In this document: positions 1 to 7,484 of the stretch, piece by piece
Layout of the letters: the number at the start of each line of letters is the position of its first letter
Position numbering within the stretch: the first letter of the stretch is position 1
Made by a program: the position numbers and the translations under genes
DNA from: Candidatus Poribacteria bacterium
GTDB taxonomy: Bacteria > Poribacteria > WGA-4E > WGA-3G
Assembly (NCBI GenBank): GCA_009835515.1
Contig: VXXH01000248.1
Span: forward strand, 1 to 11,621
Direction: 5' to 3'
Length of the DNA: 11,621 nucleotides
The notes under the pieces: generated by a model
What the model saw: the letters and a program-made list of their open reading frames with translations, nothing else
Database searches by the model: none
What the model was told of the DNA's origin: nothing

Positions 1-5
1 AATAT

Positions 6-35
6 TTGCTTTAAGGGACGTATTTGTGGTAAAAT
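6..35 (+). promoter_or_regulatory. weak candidate promoter upstream of asd
   Basis: A TTGCTT box at 6-11 and a TAAAAT box at 30-35 are separated by 18 nt. The -10 box matches the sigma70 consensus at 5 of 6 positions, but the -35 box at only 3 of 6. It would leave a leader of about 55 nt before the chosen asd start. The window begins just upstream, so the true promoter may lie outside. A second combination (TTGACT at 49-54 with TAATAC at 72-77) would start transcription on top of the ribosome binding site and is less likely. Confidence 0.25.
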
Positions 36-96
36 TAAGAATTAAATTTTGACTGAAAAATTCTGCTTGAATAATACAATAGAGGAAATATCAGAA

Positions 97-1095
97 ATGC
101 GTGAGAGTTATCATGTAGCGGTTGTTGGTGCGACGGGTGCTGTTGGCAATACAATGTTGCAACTTCTTGAAGAACGATCATTTCCTATCGCTTCCCTGAA
201 ACTTCTGGCATCACATCGCTCTGCTGGTGAGATTCTGTCTTTTAAAAATGCCCCCATCGTTGTTGAGGAATTAACACACGATTCATTTGAAGATGTGGAC
301 GTGGTGTTTTCATCAGCAGGTGCGTCCGTCAGCCGCGAATTCATCCCTACAGCCGTAGATAAAGGCGCGCTCGTCATTGACAATACCAGCGCGTTCCGGA
401 TGGACGCAGCCACACCACTGGTTGTCCCGGAAGTCAATATGGCTGCTGCCCATACCCACAACGGACTCATTGCAAACCCCAATTGCTCTACTATCCAAAT
501 GATGGTAGCACTCAAACCAATTTACGATACCGCTGGCATCAAACGGATAGTCGTTTCTACCTATCAGAGTGTTTCTGGTAAGAGTGGGCGCGCTGTCTTG
601 GAGTTGGTCCAACAAACAACTGAAGCCCTTGAAGGCAAACCCATCACTTTGGATAAGTTTCCACACCAGATGGCGTTCAATGTCGCATTTGATTGGCCCT
701 TCTTAGATAGCGGTGATAATGAAGAAGAGGTCAAGATGATCAACGAGACTCGGAAGATATTAGAAGACGATACGATTGGTGTCTCCGCTACAACTGTCCG
801 AGTTCCGGTCTTCTTTGCGCATTCCGAATCAATAAACATTGAGACGCATGAAAAACTCACAGCAGCTGAAGCCAGAGAGTGCCTCGCTGATGCGCCGGGT
901 GTGAAGCTTATGGATGATCCAAGCAATCAGCAATATCCGCTTGCTGTTGACGTTGCCGGCAAAGATGAAGTCTACGTGGGTAGGATTCGTGACGATGCCT
1001 CGATAGAAAACGGTTTGAACCTCTGGGTCGTCTCGGATAATCTCCGTAAAGGTGCCGCCTTGAACGCTATCCAGATCGCCGAAAATCTGCTGTAA
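97..1095 (+). CDS. asd: aspartate-semialdehyde dehydrogenase
   Basis: This enzyme reduces aspartyl-4-phosphate to L-aspartate-4-semialdehyde with NADPH in the cytoplasm, the branch step toward lysine/diaminopimelate, threonine and methionine. The product is 332 aa, normal for the family. Visible motifs are the N-terminal Rossmann loop GATGAVG (residues 11-17), the catalytic cysteine in NPNCST (Cys130), the active-site glutamine in TYQSVSG (Gln157), a substrate-binding RVPV (Arg235) and the catalytic base in AHSES (His242). The ATG at 97 is chosen because GAGG (82-85) lies 11 nt upstream and because the Rossmann strand begins right after it. A TTG at 49 is in frame and would add 16 residues that do not resemble the family. 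It is the first gene of a close plus-strand series; the next gene begins 15 nt after its stop. Confidence 0.95.
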   Translation: MRESYHVAVVGATGAVGNTMLQLLEERSFPIASLKLLASHRSAGEILSFKNAPIVVEELTHDSFEDVDVVFSSAGASVSREFIPTAVDKGALVIDNTSAFRMDAATPLVVPEVNMAAAHTHNGLIANPNCSTIQMMVALKPIYDTAGIKRIVVSTYQSVSGKSGRAVLELVQQTTEALEGKPITLDKFPHQMAFNVAFDWPFLDSGDNEEEVKMINETRKILEDDTIGVSATTVRVPVFFAHSESINIETHEKLTAAEARECLADAPGVKLMDDPSNQQYPLAVDVAGKDEVYVGRIRDDASIENGLNLWVVSDNLRKGAALNAIQIAENLL

Positions 1096-1110
1096 GCCTT
1101 CAAAAGTGAT

Positions 1111-2247
1111 ATGGAACTCAACCTTGCCACGCTACCGGACTACCTTCGCCAGCGACATGCAGAGATTGGTACGTTTGAACTGGGGACAGAGCTCCGCATA
1201 GAAGAGATTGGCGATGGTAATCTCAATACCGTCTATCGCGTGTCGGATGCGGCAAGCCCAGCGCGCTCGCTTGTCTTGAAACATGCACCGCCCTATATTA
1301 AGATATTAGGTCCTGATTATCCCCTGTCCACCGAACGTTTGACTTTTGAGTCTCGCGCCCTTGACGTTTACAATCGGCTGGCGAGTGGCACCGTACCTGT
1401 GCTGTACGATTTCGATGTAGACGCAGCAGCTATAGCGATGGAGGACCTCCGAGATGCACGTGTGCTACGTGATGCACTGATCGCTGGTACAGTGGACACT
1501 GCAATCGCTGAACAGATTGGGCGATTTATGGGGATTGTACATAGTCAGACCTATGTTGATAACATCGGCAACGCAACTGTCCAGAACTATAGACAGCAAT
1601 TTGCGAACACCACTATGCAGGCGATAACTGCCGATTATGTGTTCACCTTCCCGCTTACGGAACATGAAACGAACTTTTGGACACCTGGGTTGGAGCCGGA
1701 TGTGCAACGGTTGAAAGCGGATACGGATTTTTTGCGTCAAGCGGAGCGTCTCAAGCGGATTTTCTTAACGGCACAACAAGGTGTAACCCATGGGGACCTA
1801 CATACAGGTAGCGTTCTCGTCCAAGATAACGCAGCTAAAGTTATTGATGCCGAATTTGCTTTTTACGGTCCCGTAGGATTTGACCTCGGATTGTATTGGG
1901 CGAATTACTTCTTATCCTATTTTTCACATCAAGATGCCTTGAGCGTACAATCAGCACTCAAAACAGCAATTGGGCAAGTGTGGGACACCTATAAGGCTGA
2001 ATTTACAACGATTGATGTTGGACTGAAAGCGCAAACGCTACAAAACATTTTCCAAGATGCTGTTGGGTTTGCAGGACTGGAAATCCTGCGTCGCCTTATC
2101 GGTGCCGCGCATGTCAAAGATATTGAAGGCATTGTTGATCTCTCTCGAAAACTAAGTGTCGAGAGGGCAGCATTTCAATTCGGAACGACGCTTGTTAAAC
2201 AGTACCAATCTTTACGAGATGTCACAGCAATTCTGGCGATGCTTTAA
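1111..2247 (+). CDS. mtnK: S-methyl-5-thioribose kinase-like phosphotransferase
   Basis: This is probably the methionine-salvage kinase that uses ATP to phosphorylate the C1 hydroxyl of methylthioribose. The 378-aa protein has an aminoglycoside-phosphotransferase/protein-kinase-like fold. A glycine-rich loop GDGNLN is at residues 34-39 and a likely ATP-binding lysine is in VLKHAPPY (Lys57). The catalytic loop THGDLHTGS is at 226-234 (Asp228). The metal-binding [14 protein letters not shown] segment is at 245-258 (Asp246, Glu248). A twin arginine (327-328) in ILRRLIG.AH corresponds to the pair known in bacterial MTR kinases. HGDLHTGS and the EFAFYGP signature are more specific to MtnK than to generic APH enzymes. 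The start is the first ATG, with only a weak purine tract upstream. It lies 15 nt after asd and so is probably co-transcribed. No mtnA or other salvage gene is in the window, so the substrate is inferred from motifs alone. Confidence 0.82.
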   Translation: MELNLATLPDYLRQRHAEIGTFELGTELRIEEIGDGNLNTVYRVSDAASPARSLVLKHAPPYIKILGPDYPLSTERLTFESRALDVYNRLASGTVPVLYDFDVDAAAIAMEDLRDARVLRDALIAGTVDTAIAEQIGRFMGIVHSQTYVDNIGNATVQNYRQQFANTTMQAITADYVFTFPLTEHETNFWTPGLEPDVQRLKADTDFLRQAERLKRIFLTAQQGVTHGDLHTGSVLVQDNAAKVIDAEFAFYGPVGFDLGLYWANYFLSYFSHQDALSVQSALKTAIGQVWDTYKAEFTTIDVGLKAQTLQNIFQDAVGFAGLEILRRLIGAAHVKDIEGIVDLSRKLSVERAAFQFGTTLVKQYQSLRDVTAILAML

Positions 2248-2279
2248 TACGCAGCCGCAGCACTACTTTAGAGAATACT

Positions 2280-3155
2280 ATGAGAGACTACTATGAAATC
2301 CTCGGTGTTGACCGAGGTGCCACCCCTGAAGAAATCAAAAAAGCTTATCGCAGACTCGCAGTCCAGTACCATCCGGACAAGAATCCCGGTGACAAAGCGG
2401 CAGAAGAGCAATTCAAAGAGGCATCGAATGCATACTCGGTACTCTCAGACCCCGAAAAACGGCGTATCTATGATACCCGTGGGCATGCGGGTGTTCACGG
2501 TATGGGGTTTGAAGGCTACCAAAATATGGACGACATCTTCTCACACATAAACTTGGACGATATTTTCGGGCGCGGATTCGGTGGGTTCGGTGGGTTCGGT
2601 AGATTCGATGATGCGTTCGGCGATGCCTTCGGACAACGGCGCACGACGGGACCCACCCGTGGGCGCGACATCCGTATGAATCTTAACATCCCTTTTGCGG
2701 ATGCGGTGTTGGGGAGTAAGAAAGAGGTCAATGTCGAAGGAAAACGTATCACCCTTACAATCCCACCGGGCATTCAGGACGGGCAAACCTTACGCATTCG
2801 AGGACACGGAGAAGTCCTCGGTATAGGTGCTTCTGGTGATCTATTAGTGACAGTCGCTGTACAATCGCATCCGACGTTAACTCGTGAAGGGGCAGATTTA
2901 CTAACAGACGCGACGATTTCAATGACAACGGCAGCGTTAGGTGGTTCTGTTCGAGTGCAAACGCTGACAGGCGATGTGGACCTGAAGGTTCCAGCGGGGG
3001 CGCAACCTGGGCAACAACTCCGCTTGCGCAGTCAAGGCGCGGCGGATGCTTCTGGACGGAAGGGCGATTTGCGGGTACGATTGGTTGTGGAGATTCCGAA
3101 ATCGTTGTCGCGGAAGCAGCGGAATTTGCTGAAAGAGCTTGATAAGACACTATGA
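2280..3155 (+). CDS. DnaJ-family co-chaperone, CbpA-like (no zinc finger)
   Basis: This Hsp40 co-chaperone would stimulate DnaK ATPase activity and deliver unfolded clients in the cytoplasm. The J domain occupies residues 3-67, with the essential HPD at 31-33 and the RRIYD helix end. A Gly/Phe-rich linker follows at about 96-118. The client-binding C-terminal beta domains run from about 128 ([11 protein letters not shown]) to 285. The four CxxCxGxG zinc-binding repeats of full DnaJ are absent: the sequence passes from GSKKEVNV straight to ITLTIPPG. That makes it a class B protein like CbpA, and 291 aa fits. The start ATG has a weak AGAGA upstream. It lies 32 nt after the kinase gene and 25 nt before the antitoxin start. 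A housekeeping dnaJ is presumably elsewhere, so the symbol cbpA would be only a guess. Confidence 0.93.
   Translation: MRDYYEILGVDRGATPEEIKKAYRRLAVQYHPDKNPGDKAAEEQFKEASNAYSVLSDPEKRRIYDTRGHAGVHGMGFEGYQNMDDIFSHINLDDIFGRGFGGFGGFGRFDDAFGDAFGQRRTTGPTRGRDIRMNLNIPFADAVLGSKKEVNVEGKRITLTIPPGIQDGQTLRIRGHGEVLGIGASGDLLVTVAVQSHPTLTREGADLLTDATISMTTAALGGSVRVQTLTGDVDLKVPAGAQPGQQLRLRSQGAADASGRKGDLRVRLVVEIPKSLSRKQRNLLKELDKTL
2574..2600 (+). repeat. 9-bp tandem repeat coding the Gly/Phe linker
   Basis: Three consecutive 9-nt units (GGATTCGGT, GGGTTCGGT, GGGTTCGGT) encode Gly-Phe-Gly repeats in the linker of the DnaJ-like protein. Such in-frame repeats can change copy number by slippage without breaking the frame. 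Confidence 0.85.
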
Positions 3156-3180
3156 TAAGACAACTCAACGGAGTGGAGCG

Positions 3181-3501
3181 ATGGAACTGGAAAATTATTT
3201 TGACTTTGTTCAGGAAGATGTCATCCGGATTAAAGGGAATCGCATTGACATTGAGATTGTGTTGGAAGATTACCTGGAAGGCGCGAGTCCCGAAGAGATT
3301 CTGCTACGCTACCCGACTTTAAATCTTGAAAAAATACACGCGACTATCCTCTATTATTTAGCGAAAACAGAGGAAGTAGAAGCATACCTTGAACGCGTGA
3401 GGAAGTTTGACGAGGAAGCATCGCAGGAGCAACTGCGGAATCCTTCACCTTTGTCGTTGAATTGCGGAACGTTTCGCAAAGGCTTCTCAAGAATTGCTTG
3501 A
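3181..3501 (+). CDS. DUF433 antitoxin, probably frameshifted near its 3' end
   Basis: This is a small DUF433-family protein, the usual antitoxin partner of DUF5615 PIN-like toxins. The body (DVIRIKGNRIDIEIVLEDYL, then GASPEEILLRYPTLNLEKI, then ATILYYL) is a typical DUF433 helix-turn-helix-like core at residues 14-64. The ATG at 3181 has GGAG at 3170-3173, 7 nt upstream. An in-frame TTG at 3139 overlaps the dnaJ end and is unlikely. As read, the protein is 106 aa and ends in a Cys/Arg/Phe-rich tail. Switching frame at the TTT of 3450-3452, equivalent to one lost T, instead gives ..NPSPFVVELRNVSQRLLKN.., a charged helix typical of these antitoxins, running to a TGA at 3558-3560 (126 aa). That form would overlap the toxin start by 23 nt. 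The gene is therefore likely damaged, or the base call is wrong there. Confidence 0.75.
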   Translation: MELENYFDFVQEDVIRIKGNRIDIEIVLEDYLEGASPEEILLRYPTLNLEKIHATILYYLAKTEEVEAYLERVRKFDEEASQEQLRNPSPLSLNCGTFRKGFSRIA

Positions 3502-3537
3502 AGGAAAAAGAAAGTCTACCAAACCGGTGGATGTCCT

Positions 3538-3895
3538 ATGAGACTTCGGTTTCTCCTTGATGAAAACATGGATCGAGCGATTCAGAGGCAGCTCCAACGC
3601 TTGAATTCAGAGATAGACGTAAAATTGGTAGGAGATGCGGAAGTACCACCGCGAGGAACGTCTGATCCAGCCATTTTGAAGTAGATAGAACACAATGACT
3701 ATATCTTGGTTACTAAAAACCCCAAGACGATGCCCAGCACTTCACTGAACATCTGACAGCGGGTGGGCATGTGCCAGGTGTGATCTGTATTCGTAAATCC
3801 ATAACGTGAGGGAGCTTATTGATGTATTATATCTGATTTGGTATGCTTCCAATGATGAGGAATATCGCGACAGATTGGTATTCATCCCACTATAA
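3538..3895 (+). pseudogene. DUF5615 PIN-like toxin, broken by one stop and two frameshifts
   Basis: This stretch is a decayed DUF5615 (PIN-like nuclease) toxin. It opens with ATG at 3538 and reads MRLRFLLDENMDRAIQRQL, then VGDAEVPPRGTSDPAILK. A TAG at 3682-3684 sits at codon 49, where a tryptophan codon (TGG) is expected. Reading continues as IEHNDYILVTKN..TMP. The frame must shift by one missing base near the CCC at 3733-3735 to give QHFTEHLTAGGHVPGV. It shifts again by one missing base near 3804-3809 to give RELIDVLYLIWYASND, then EEYRDRLVFIPL and TAA at 3893-3895. Adding back the two bases makes an exact 119-codon gene plus stop. It follows the DUF433 antitoxin, the standard order for this pair. 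The nuclease is not expected to be made unless the lesions are assembly errors. Confidence 0.85.
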
Positions 3896-3930
3896 TGCTC
3901 AAGCATAATTAAACGCAAAAACCGATTTTC

Positions 3931-3937
3931 AAAGGAG
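3931..3937 (+). promoter_or_regulatory. strong ribosome binding site of the aminotransferase
   Basis: AAAGGAG lies 5 nt before the ATG at 3943 and fixes that start. It is the strongest Shine-Dalgarno match on the plus strand of this window, suggesting efficient translation. Confidence 0.8.
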
Positions 3938-3942
3938 AACGA

Positions 3943-5130
3943 ATGATCTCATTATCAGAACGGAGTCAAAATGTAACGCCATCGTCTACTTTGGCGATCA
4001 CCGCGAAGATTAATGCGTTGATCGCTGATGGCGTAGATGTCGTCAAGTTCGGGGCAGGCGAACCCGATTTTGACACACCCGATTATATCAAAGCCGCCGC
4101 AATCGCCGCACTTGATGCAGGGTTTACGAAGTACACCCCCGTCCCTGGCACCCCCGAACTCCGCGAGGCAATCACTGAGAAATTCAAACGGGATAATGGA
4201 TTGCGTTATGAAACTTCTCAGGTTATCGTCTCATGCGGTGCCAAGCACACTATCTATAACATCTTGCAAGCCATCTGCGATCCGGGCGACGAAGTCATCT
4301 TCGCCGCACCGTATTGGGTAAGTTACCCAGAGCAGATCAAACTTGCGGGGGCAGTGCCGCGCGTCATTGAGACGACACCGGCACAAAATTTCTGCATGGC
4401 ACCGGATCAGGTTGCAGCAGCCATCACCGCGAAGACGAAGGCGATCCTCGTTAACAGTCCGAGCAATCCGACTGGCACCACCTACGATCTGGACACACTC
4501 AAGGCAATCGCCGATCTCGCTGTCAAACATCAAGTCTACCTCATCTCTGACGAGATTTACGAGGCACTGCTTTATGACGGTGCGACACATCAGAGTCCCG
4601 CTTCGTTCAGTGAAGAAACAAAAGCGATTACCTTTGTCGTCAATGGTGTCTCTAAAGCTTATTCAATGACAGGGTGGCGGATTGGGTATACTGCGGGTCC
4701 CGAAGATGCAATATCAGCGATGTCGCGTATCCAATCACACAGTACTTCAAATCCGACATCCATCGCACAGAAAGCCGCTGTCGTCGCGCTCAATGAACCC
4801 CAAGATGCTGTTGAAGAGATGCGGAAAGCGTTTGAAGAACGCCGAGACGTAATCTGCCAACGTTTTGACGAGATTGATGGAGTCAGTTATGTCAAGCCGC
4901 AGGGGGCGTTCTACATCTTCCCCGATTTTTCTGAACACTACGGCAGGACAATTGACGGACAAAAGATTGAAGGTTCAATGGATATTACCGATTATCTGCT
5001 CAATTCGGCGGGTGTCGGCGTTGTGCCGGGTAACGGGTTCGGTGCTGATAACCATTTAAGACTCTCGTTTGCTACCTCGTTGACAGAAATCAACCGCGGG
5101 TTGGATCGGATTAAAAAAGCGTTAGCATAA
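3943..5130 (+). CDS. aspartate aminotransferase, class I PLP-dependent (type Ib)
   Basis: This cytoplasmic enzyme probably interconverts aspartate/2-oxoglutarate and oxaloacetate/glutamate with pyridoxal phosphate; some relatives also accept prephenate or aromatic acids. The 395-aa length is typical. The N-terminal GAGEPDFDTP segment is at residues 37-46 and GAKHTIYN at 99-106 is the phosphate-binding turn. Tyr124-Trp125 of PYWVSYP stack on the cofactor. Asn175 lies in SNPTGT, and Asp203 and Tyr206 in SDEIYE. The Schiff-base lysine is Lys238 in NGVSKAYSMTGWRIGY, Arg246 contacts PLP phosphate, and Arg373 in HLRLSFA binds the substrate carboxylate. It starts 47 nt after the dead toxin and ends in a strong terminator. 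Together with asd upstream it fits aspartate-family metabolism. In methionine salvage the last transamination can be done by this class, but nothing here proves that role. Confidence 0.92.
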   Translation: MISLSERSQNVTPSSTLAITAKINALIADGVDVVKFGAGEPDFDTPDYIKAAAIAALDAGFTKYTPVPGTPELREAITEKFKRDNGLRYETSQVIVSCGAKHTIYNILQAICDPGDEVIFAAPYWVSYPEQIKLAGAVPRVIETTPAQNFCMAPDQVAAAITAKTKAILVNSPSNPTGTTYDLDTLKAIADLAVKHQVYLISDEIYEALLYDGATHQSPASFSEETKAITFVVNGVSKAYSMTGWRIGYTAGPEDAISAMSRIQSHSTSNPTSIAQKAAVVALNEPQDAVEEMRKAFEERRDVICQRFDEIDGVSYVKPQGAFYIFPDFSEHYGRTIDGQKIEGSMDITDYLLNSAGVGVVPGNGFGADNHLRLSFATSLTEINRGLDRIKKALA

Positions 5131-5177
5131 AACCTTGTCAATTTCGTCTTATAGCATTGTTAACGTTGCACACGTTT

Positions 5178-5213
5178 AGGCGCGCCGCCAGACAACTGGT
5201 AGGCGTGTCTTTT
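5178..5213 (+). terminator. intrinsic terminator after the aminotransferase
   Basis: A 14-bp hairpin is formed by 5178-5191 pairing with 5196-5210, with a tetraloop ACAA (5192-5195), one bulged A (5201) and three G-U pairs. The core is CGCC-G-CCAG against CTGG-T-A-GGCG. It is followed by TTT before AATC, extending the T that closes the stem. It sits 47 nt after the aminotransferase stop. It also lies only 23 nt before the sulfatase start, so it might act as an attenuator for that gene. Confidence 0.65.
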
Positions 5214-5236
5214 AATCACATATAGGAGATACCATC

Positions 5237-6967
5237 GTGGCACAACAGAATACCCCTAACCTTGTTTTCGTCATCACGGATGATCAAGGCTACGGCGATT
5301 TGGGATGCACCGGAAATCCCGTTATCAATACACCGAATCTCGATGCGCTCGCTAATGAGAGCGTGCAACTGCAGAACCTGCACGTCGGTCCCACCTGTTC
5401 CCCGACACGTGCAGGGATTATGACGGGACACTACTGCAATTCCACGGGTGTGTGGCATACTATCGGCGGACGCTCGCTCCTCCGCAGTGACGAAGTCACG
5501 ATGGCAGATATCTTCCGGCGCAACGGTTATAAAACTGCTATGTTCGGGAAATGGCACCTCGGCGACAATTATCCGTTCCGTCCACACGACCGAGGTTTCG
5601 ATGAGGCACTCTACCACGGTGGCGGCGGTATCAGTCAGACCCCTGACTATTGGGGCAACGACTATTTTGACGACACCTATTTCCGCAACGGTTCCGAACA
5701 GCCTTTTGATGGCTATTGCACCGATGTCTGGTTCCAAGAGGCAATGGCGTTTATTGAGAGACAAGCGGAAGGTAGTCAGAACAGTCCGTTCTTCTGTTAT
5801 CTCTCTACCAACGCGCCGCACGGTCCGTTCCGTGTTCCTGATGCTTACAGCGAAGTCTACCGAAGGAAAGATGTGCCACGGGATCGTGCGAATTTCTACG
5901 GTATGATCACCAATATCGACGACAACATGGCACGGATGCGGCACCACCTCCGGGTCTTGGGGCTTGAGGAAAATACTATCCTAATCTTCATGACCGATAA
6001 CGGTTCTGCGGCTGGGTGCGACTTGGGGGCCGGGCAGTTCGTTGAGTCCGGGTACAACGCTGGAATGCGCGGCAAAAAAGGATCACCTTATGAAGGTGGG
6101 CATCGCGTGCCGCTGTTCATGCATTGGCCCGGTGGTGGTTTCACGGAAAAGCAAGAGGTACATGAGCTCACCGCAAATATCGATTTATTGCCGACGTTGA
6201 TAGATCTCTGTGATCTCGAAGTCTCCTCAAGTGCGAGTTTCCATGGCACAAGCATCGTCCCGTTGTTGAGAAATGAGGCGGAGACGTGGGAAGAACGGGT
6301 GATCGTTACCGATTCGCAGCGCGTCGAAAATCCGATTAAATGGAAAGACAGTGCGACGATGTCGCAACGGTGGCGACTCATCAACGGAAAAGAACTCTAC
6401 GATATTCAAGCGGATCCCGGGCAACAACACGATATAGCAGATGCGCATCCAGAGGTTGTCGCAGAACTCCGTGAACACTATGAGGCGTGGTGGAAATTGG
6501 TTTCAAAGCGGTTTGATGAGGACTGTCCAATTGTCGTCGGGACGCAAAGCGAACCTGTTACGTGTATCACAACGCACGATTGGCACGGGGAATCACACGC
6601 ATGGAATCAAGGGATGATTCGCCGCGGCATGGAGTGTAACGGTTATTGGGCGATTGAGGTGCCGGAAGATGGACAGTACAGTTTTGAGCTGCGTCGGTGG
6701 CCCTACGCTGAAGACAGGGCGATAACGGATGGCATTCCGGGTGAGCATATTGATCTCTATAACGGTGGAAAGGCATTGGCATTAACAACAGCACAAATTC
6801 GCGTTGGAAACCAGACGGCGACACAAGCCATTTCACCGGATGCAAAAGGCGTGACGTTTACATTCGACCTCACCGCTGGTCAGACACGTATGCACACTGA
6901 GTTCGCGGATGAAACTGGCGAATTGGCAATTGGGGCGTATTATGTGTATGTGAAACGGGTAATCTAA
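5237..6967 (+). CDS. arylsulfatase-type (formylglycine-dependent) sulfatase
   Basis: This family S1 sulfatase hydrolyses sulfate esters, in this kind of organism often from sulfated polysaccharides. The 576-aa protein starts at a GTG with AGGAG (5224-5228) 8 nt upstream. The first metal site is DDQGYGD (residues 15-21). CSPTR (54-58) is the signature whose Cys54 must be converted to formylglycine. Other active-site elements are GKWHLGD (104-110), APHGPF (His195), the second metal site TDNGS (253-257) and GKKGSPYEGGHRVP (279-292). The catalytic domain ends near residue 430. The last ~140 residues (NGYWAIEVPEDGQYSFELRRW, written in parts at 468-488, then beta-rich) form an accessory beta domain. 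There is no signal peptide: the first core strand begins at residue 8. The true substrate cannot be told. The gene converges on the next one, with only 9 nt between stops. Confidence 0.93.
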   Translation: MAQQNTPNLVFVITDDQGYGDLGCTGNPVINTPNLDALANESVQLQNLHVGPTCSPTRAGIMTGHYCNSTGVWHTIGGRSLLRSDEVTMADIFRRNGYKTAMFGKWHLGDNYPFRPHDRGFDEALYHGGGGISQTPDYWGNDYFDDTYFRNGSEQPFDGYCTDVWFQEAMAFIERQAEGSQNSPFFCYLSTNAPHGPFRVPDAYSEVYRRKDVPRDRANFYGMITNIDDNMARMRHHLRVLGLEENTILIFMTDNGSAAGCDLGAGQFVESGYNAGMRGKKGSPYEGGHRVPLFMHWPGGGFTEKQEVHELTANIDLLPTLIDLCDLEVSSSASFHGTSIVPLLRNEAETWEERVIVTDSQRVENPIKWKDSATMSQRWRLINGKELYDIQADPGQQHDIADAHPEVVAELREHYEAWWKLVSKRFDEDCPIVVGTQSEPVTCITTHDWHGESHAWNQGMIRRGMECNGYWAIEVPEDGQYSFELRRWPYAEDRAITDGIPGEHIDLYNGGKALALTTAQIRVGNQTATQAISPDAKGVTFTFDLTAGQTRMHTEFADETGELAIGAYYVYVKRVI

Positions 6968-6976
6968 GATATGGAG

Positions 6977-7465
6977 TTACTGGTAAACAGGAGAGGTTGC
7001 CACGCGAGAGAATAAACGTTCTAATTCATTCGTTGACACACCGAGAATCATTTCAAGGTCCGTGTGCGTTAACCCAAGTTGTTGGACACCGAGGCTCTCT
7101 TCAAAGTCGTCCTGTGTTAGCCCAAAATCTTTGTATCCCTGAATGATGATTTCGAGATACCATCTTGACGGAGGTTCCGAATTGTCAGACGCTTCTTTCA
7201 TCCTGTAGAACATGACGTTGTCTTGATAATATTTACCATAGTAATCGGGGTAACCTTCGTACGTATCAAGCGCAACTTCATGGTCTCCTGTAATTTTCCA
7301 GAGTCCACCGTGAACGATACATCCTTCTGCTGGGATAATATCAGCGTGGTAGTTAAAAACAAGGCGGAAGCCCTTGAGTTGGGACCTCCCTATACGAGTG
7401 ATATTGGGGCACCGTTGTTGCGTTTGAGAAACGTTCATGTTGGAGCCATACGCAAAATATTGCAT
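6977..7465 (-). CDS. gamma-glutamylcyclotransferase-like (AIG2/GGCT) protein
   Basis: Members of this fold release 5-oxoproline from gamma-glutamyl amines or peptides; the exact substrate here is unknown. The 162-aa protein begins MQYFAYGSNMN, the substrate-cradling YGSN loop at the N-terminus, followed by QRCP, LKGFRLVFN (30-38) and the region around the catalytic glutamate in DTYEGYPDYY (Glu70). The ATG at 7465 is favoured by AGGAGG (complement of 7471-7476) 5 nt upstream. An in-frame ATG at 7504 would add 13 residues with no homology and cover the ribosome binding site. The tail after residue 113 is not part of the usual domain: it holds two 16-residue repeats of the pattern G-L-T-x-x-D-x-E-x-x-L-G-V. 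It lies 58 nt downstream of the LamG gene on the same strand, with a hairpin between them. Confidence 0.8.
   Translation of the reverse strand: MQYFAYGSNMNVSQTQQRCPNITRIGRSQLKGFRLVFNYHADIIPAEGCIVHGGLWKITGDHEVALDTYEGYPDYYGKYYQDNVMFYRMKEASDNSEPPSRWYLEIIIQGYKDFGLTQDDFEESLGVQQLGLTHTDLEMILGVSTNELERLFSRVATSPVYQ
7031..7126 (-). repeat. two 48-nt tandem repeats in the cyclotransferase-like gene
   Basis: Units 7126-7079 and 7078-7031 (minus strand) encode residues 114-129 and 130-145. They read FGLTQDDFEESLGVQQ and LGLTHTDLEMILGVST, with 8 of 16 residues identical. At DNA level about 30 of 48 bases match by eye. This suggests an old in-frame duplication of a short helical segment. Confidence 0.6.
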
Positions 7466-7484
7466 CGGTGCCTCCTGCTGTGAA

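Noticed and set aside
49..96. N-terminal extension of asd starting at TTG 49
   Set aside because: The 16 extra residues do not look like the family, and GAGG at 82-85 places the start at ATG 97.
738..753. A 16-nt sequence (GATCAACGAGACTCGG) also found at 9736-9751
   Set aside because: Both copies lie inside unrelated conserved coding regions, on opposite coding sense and without flanking similarity, so chance is the simplest explanation.
3891..3896. TATAAT before the aminotransferase as a promoter -10 box
   Set aside because: It overlaps the stop of the toxin pseudogene and no -35 box is found at the right distance.
5216..5947. Minus-strand ORF of 243 codons opposite the sulfatase
   Set aside because: It mirrors the sulfatase codons, shows no domain and has no ribosome binding site; it is a shadow of the real gene.
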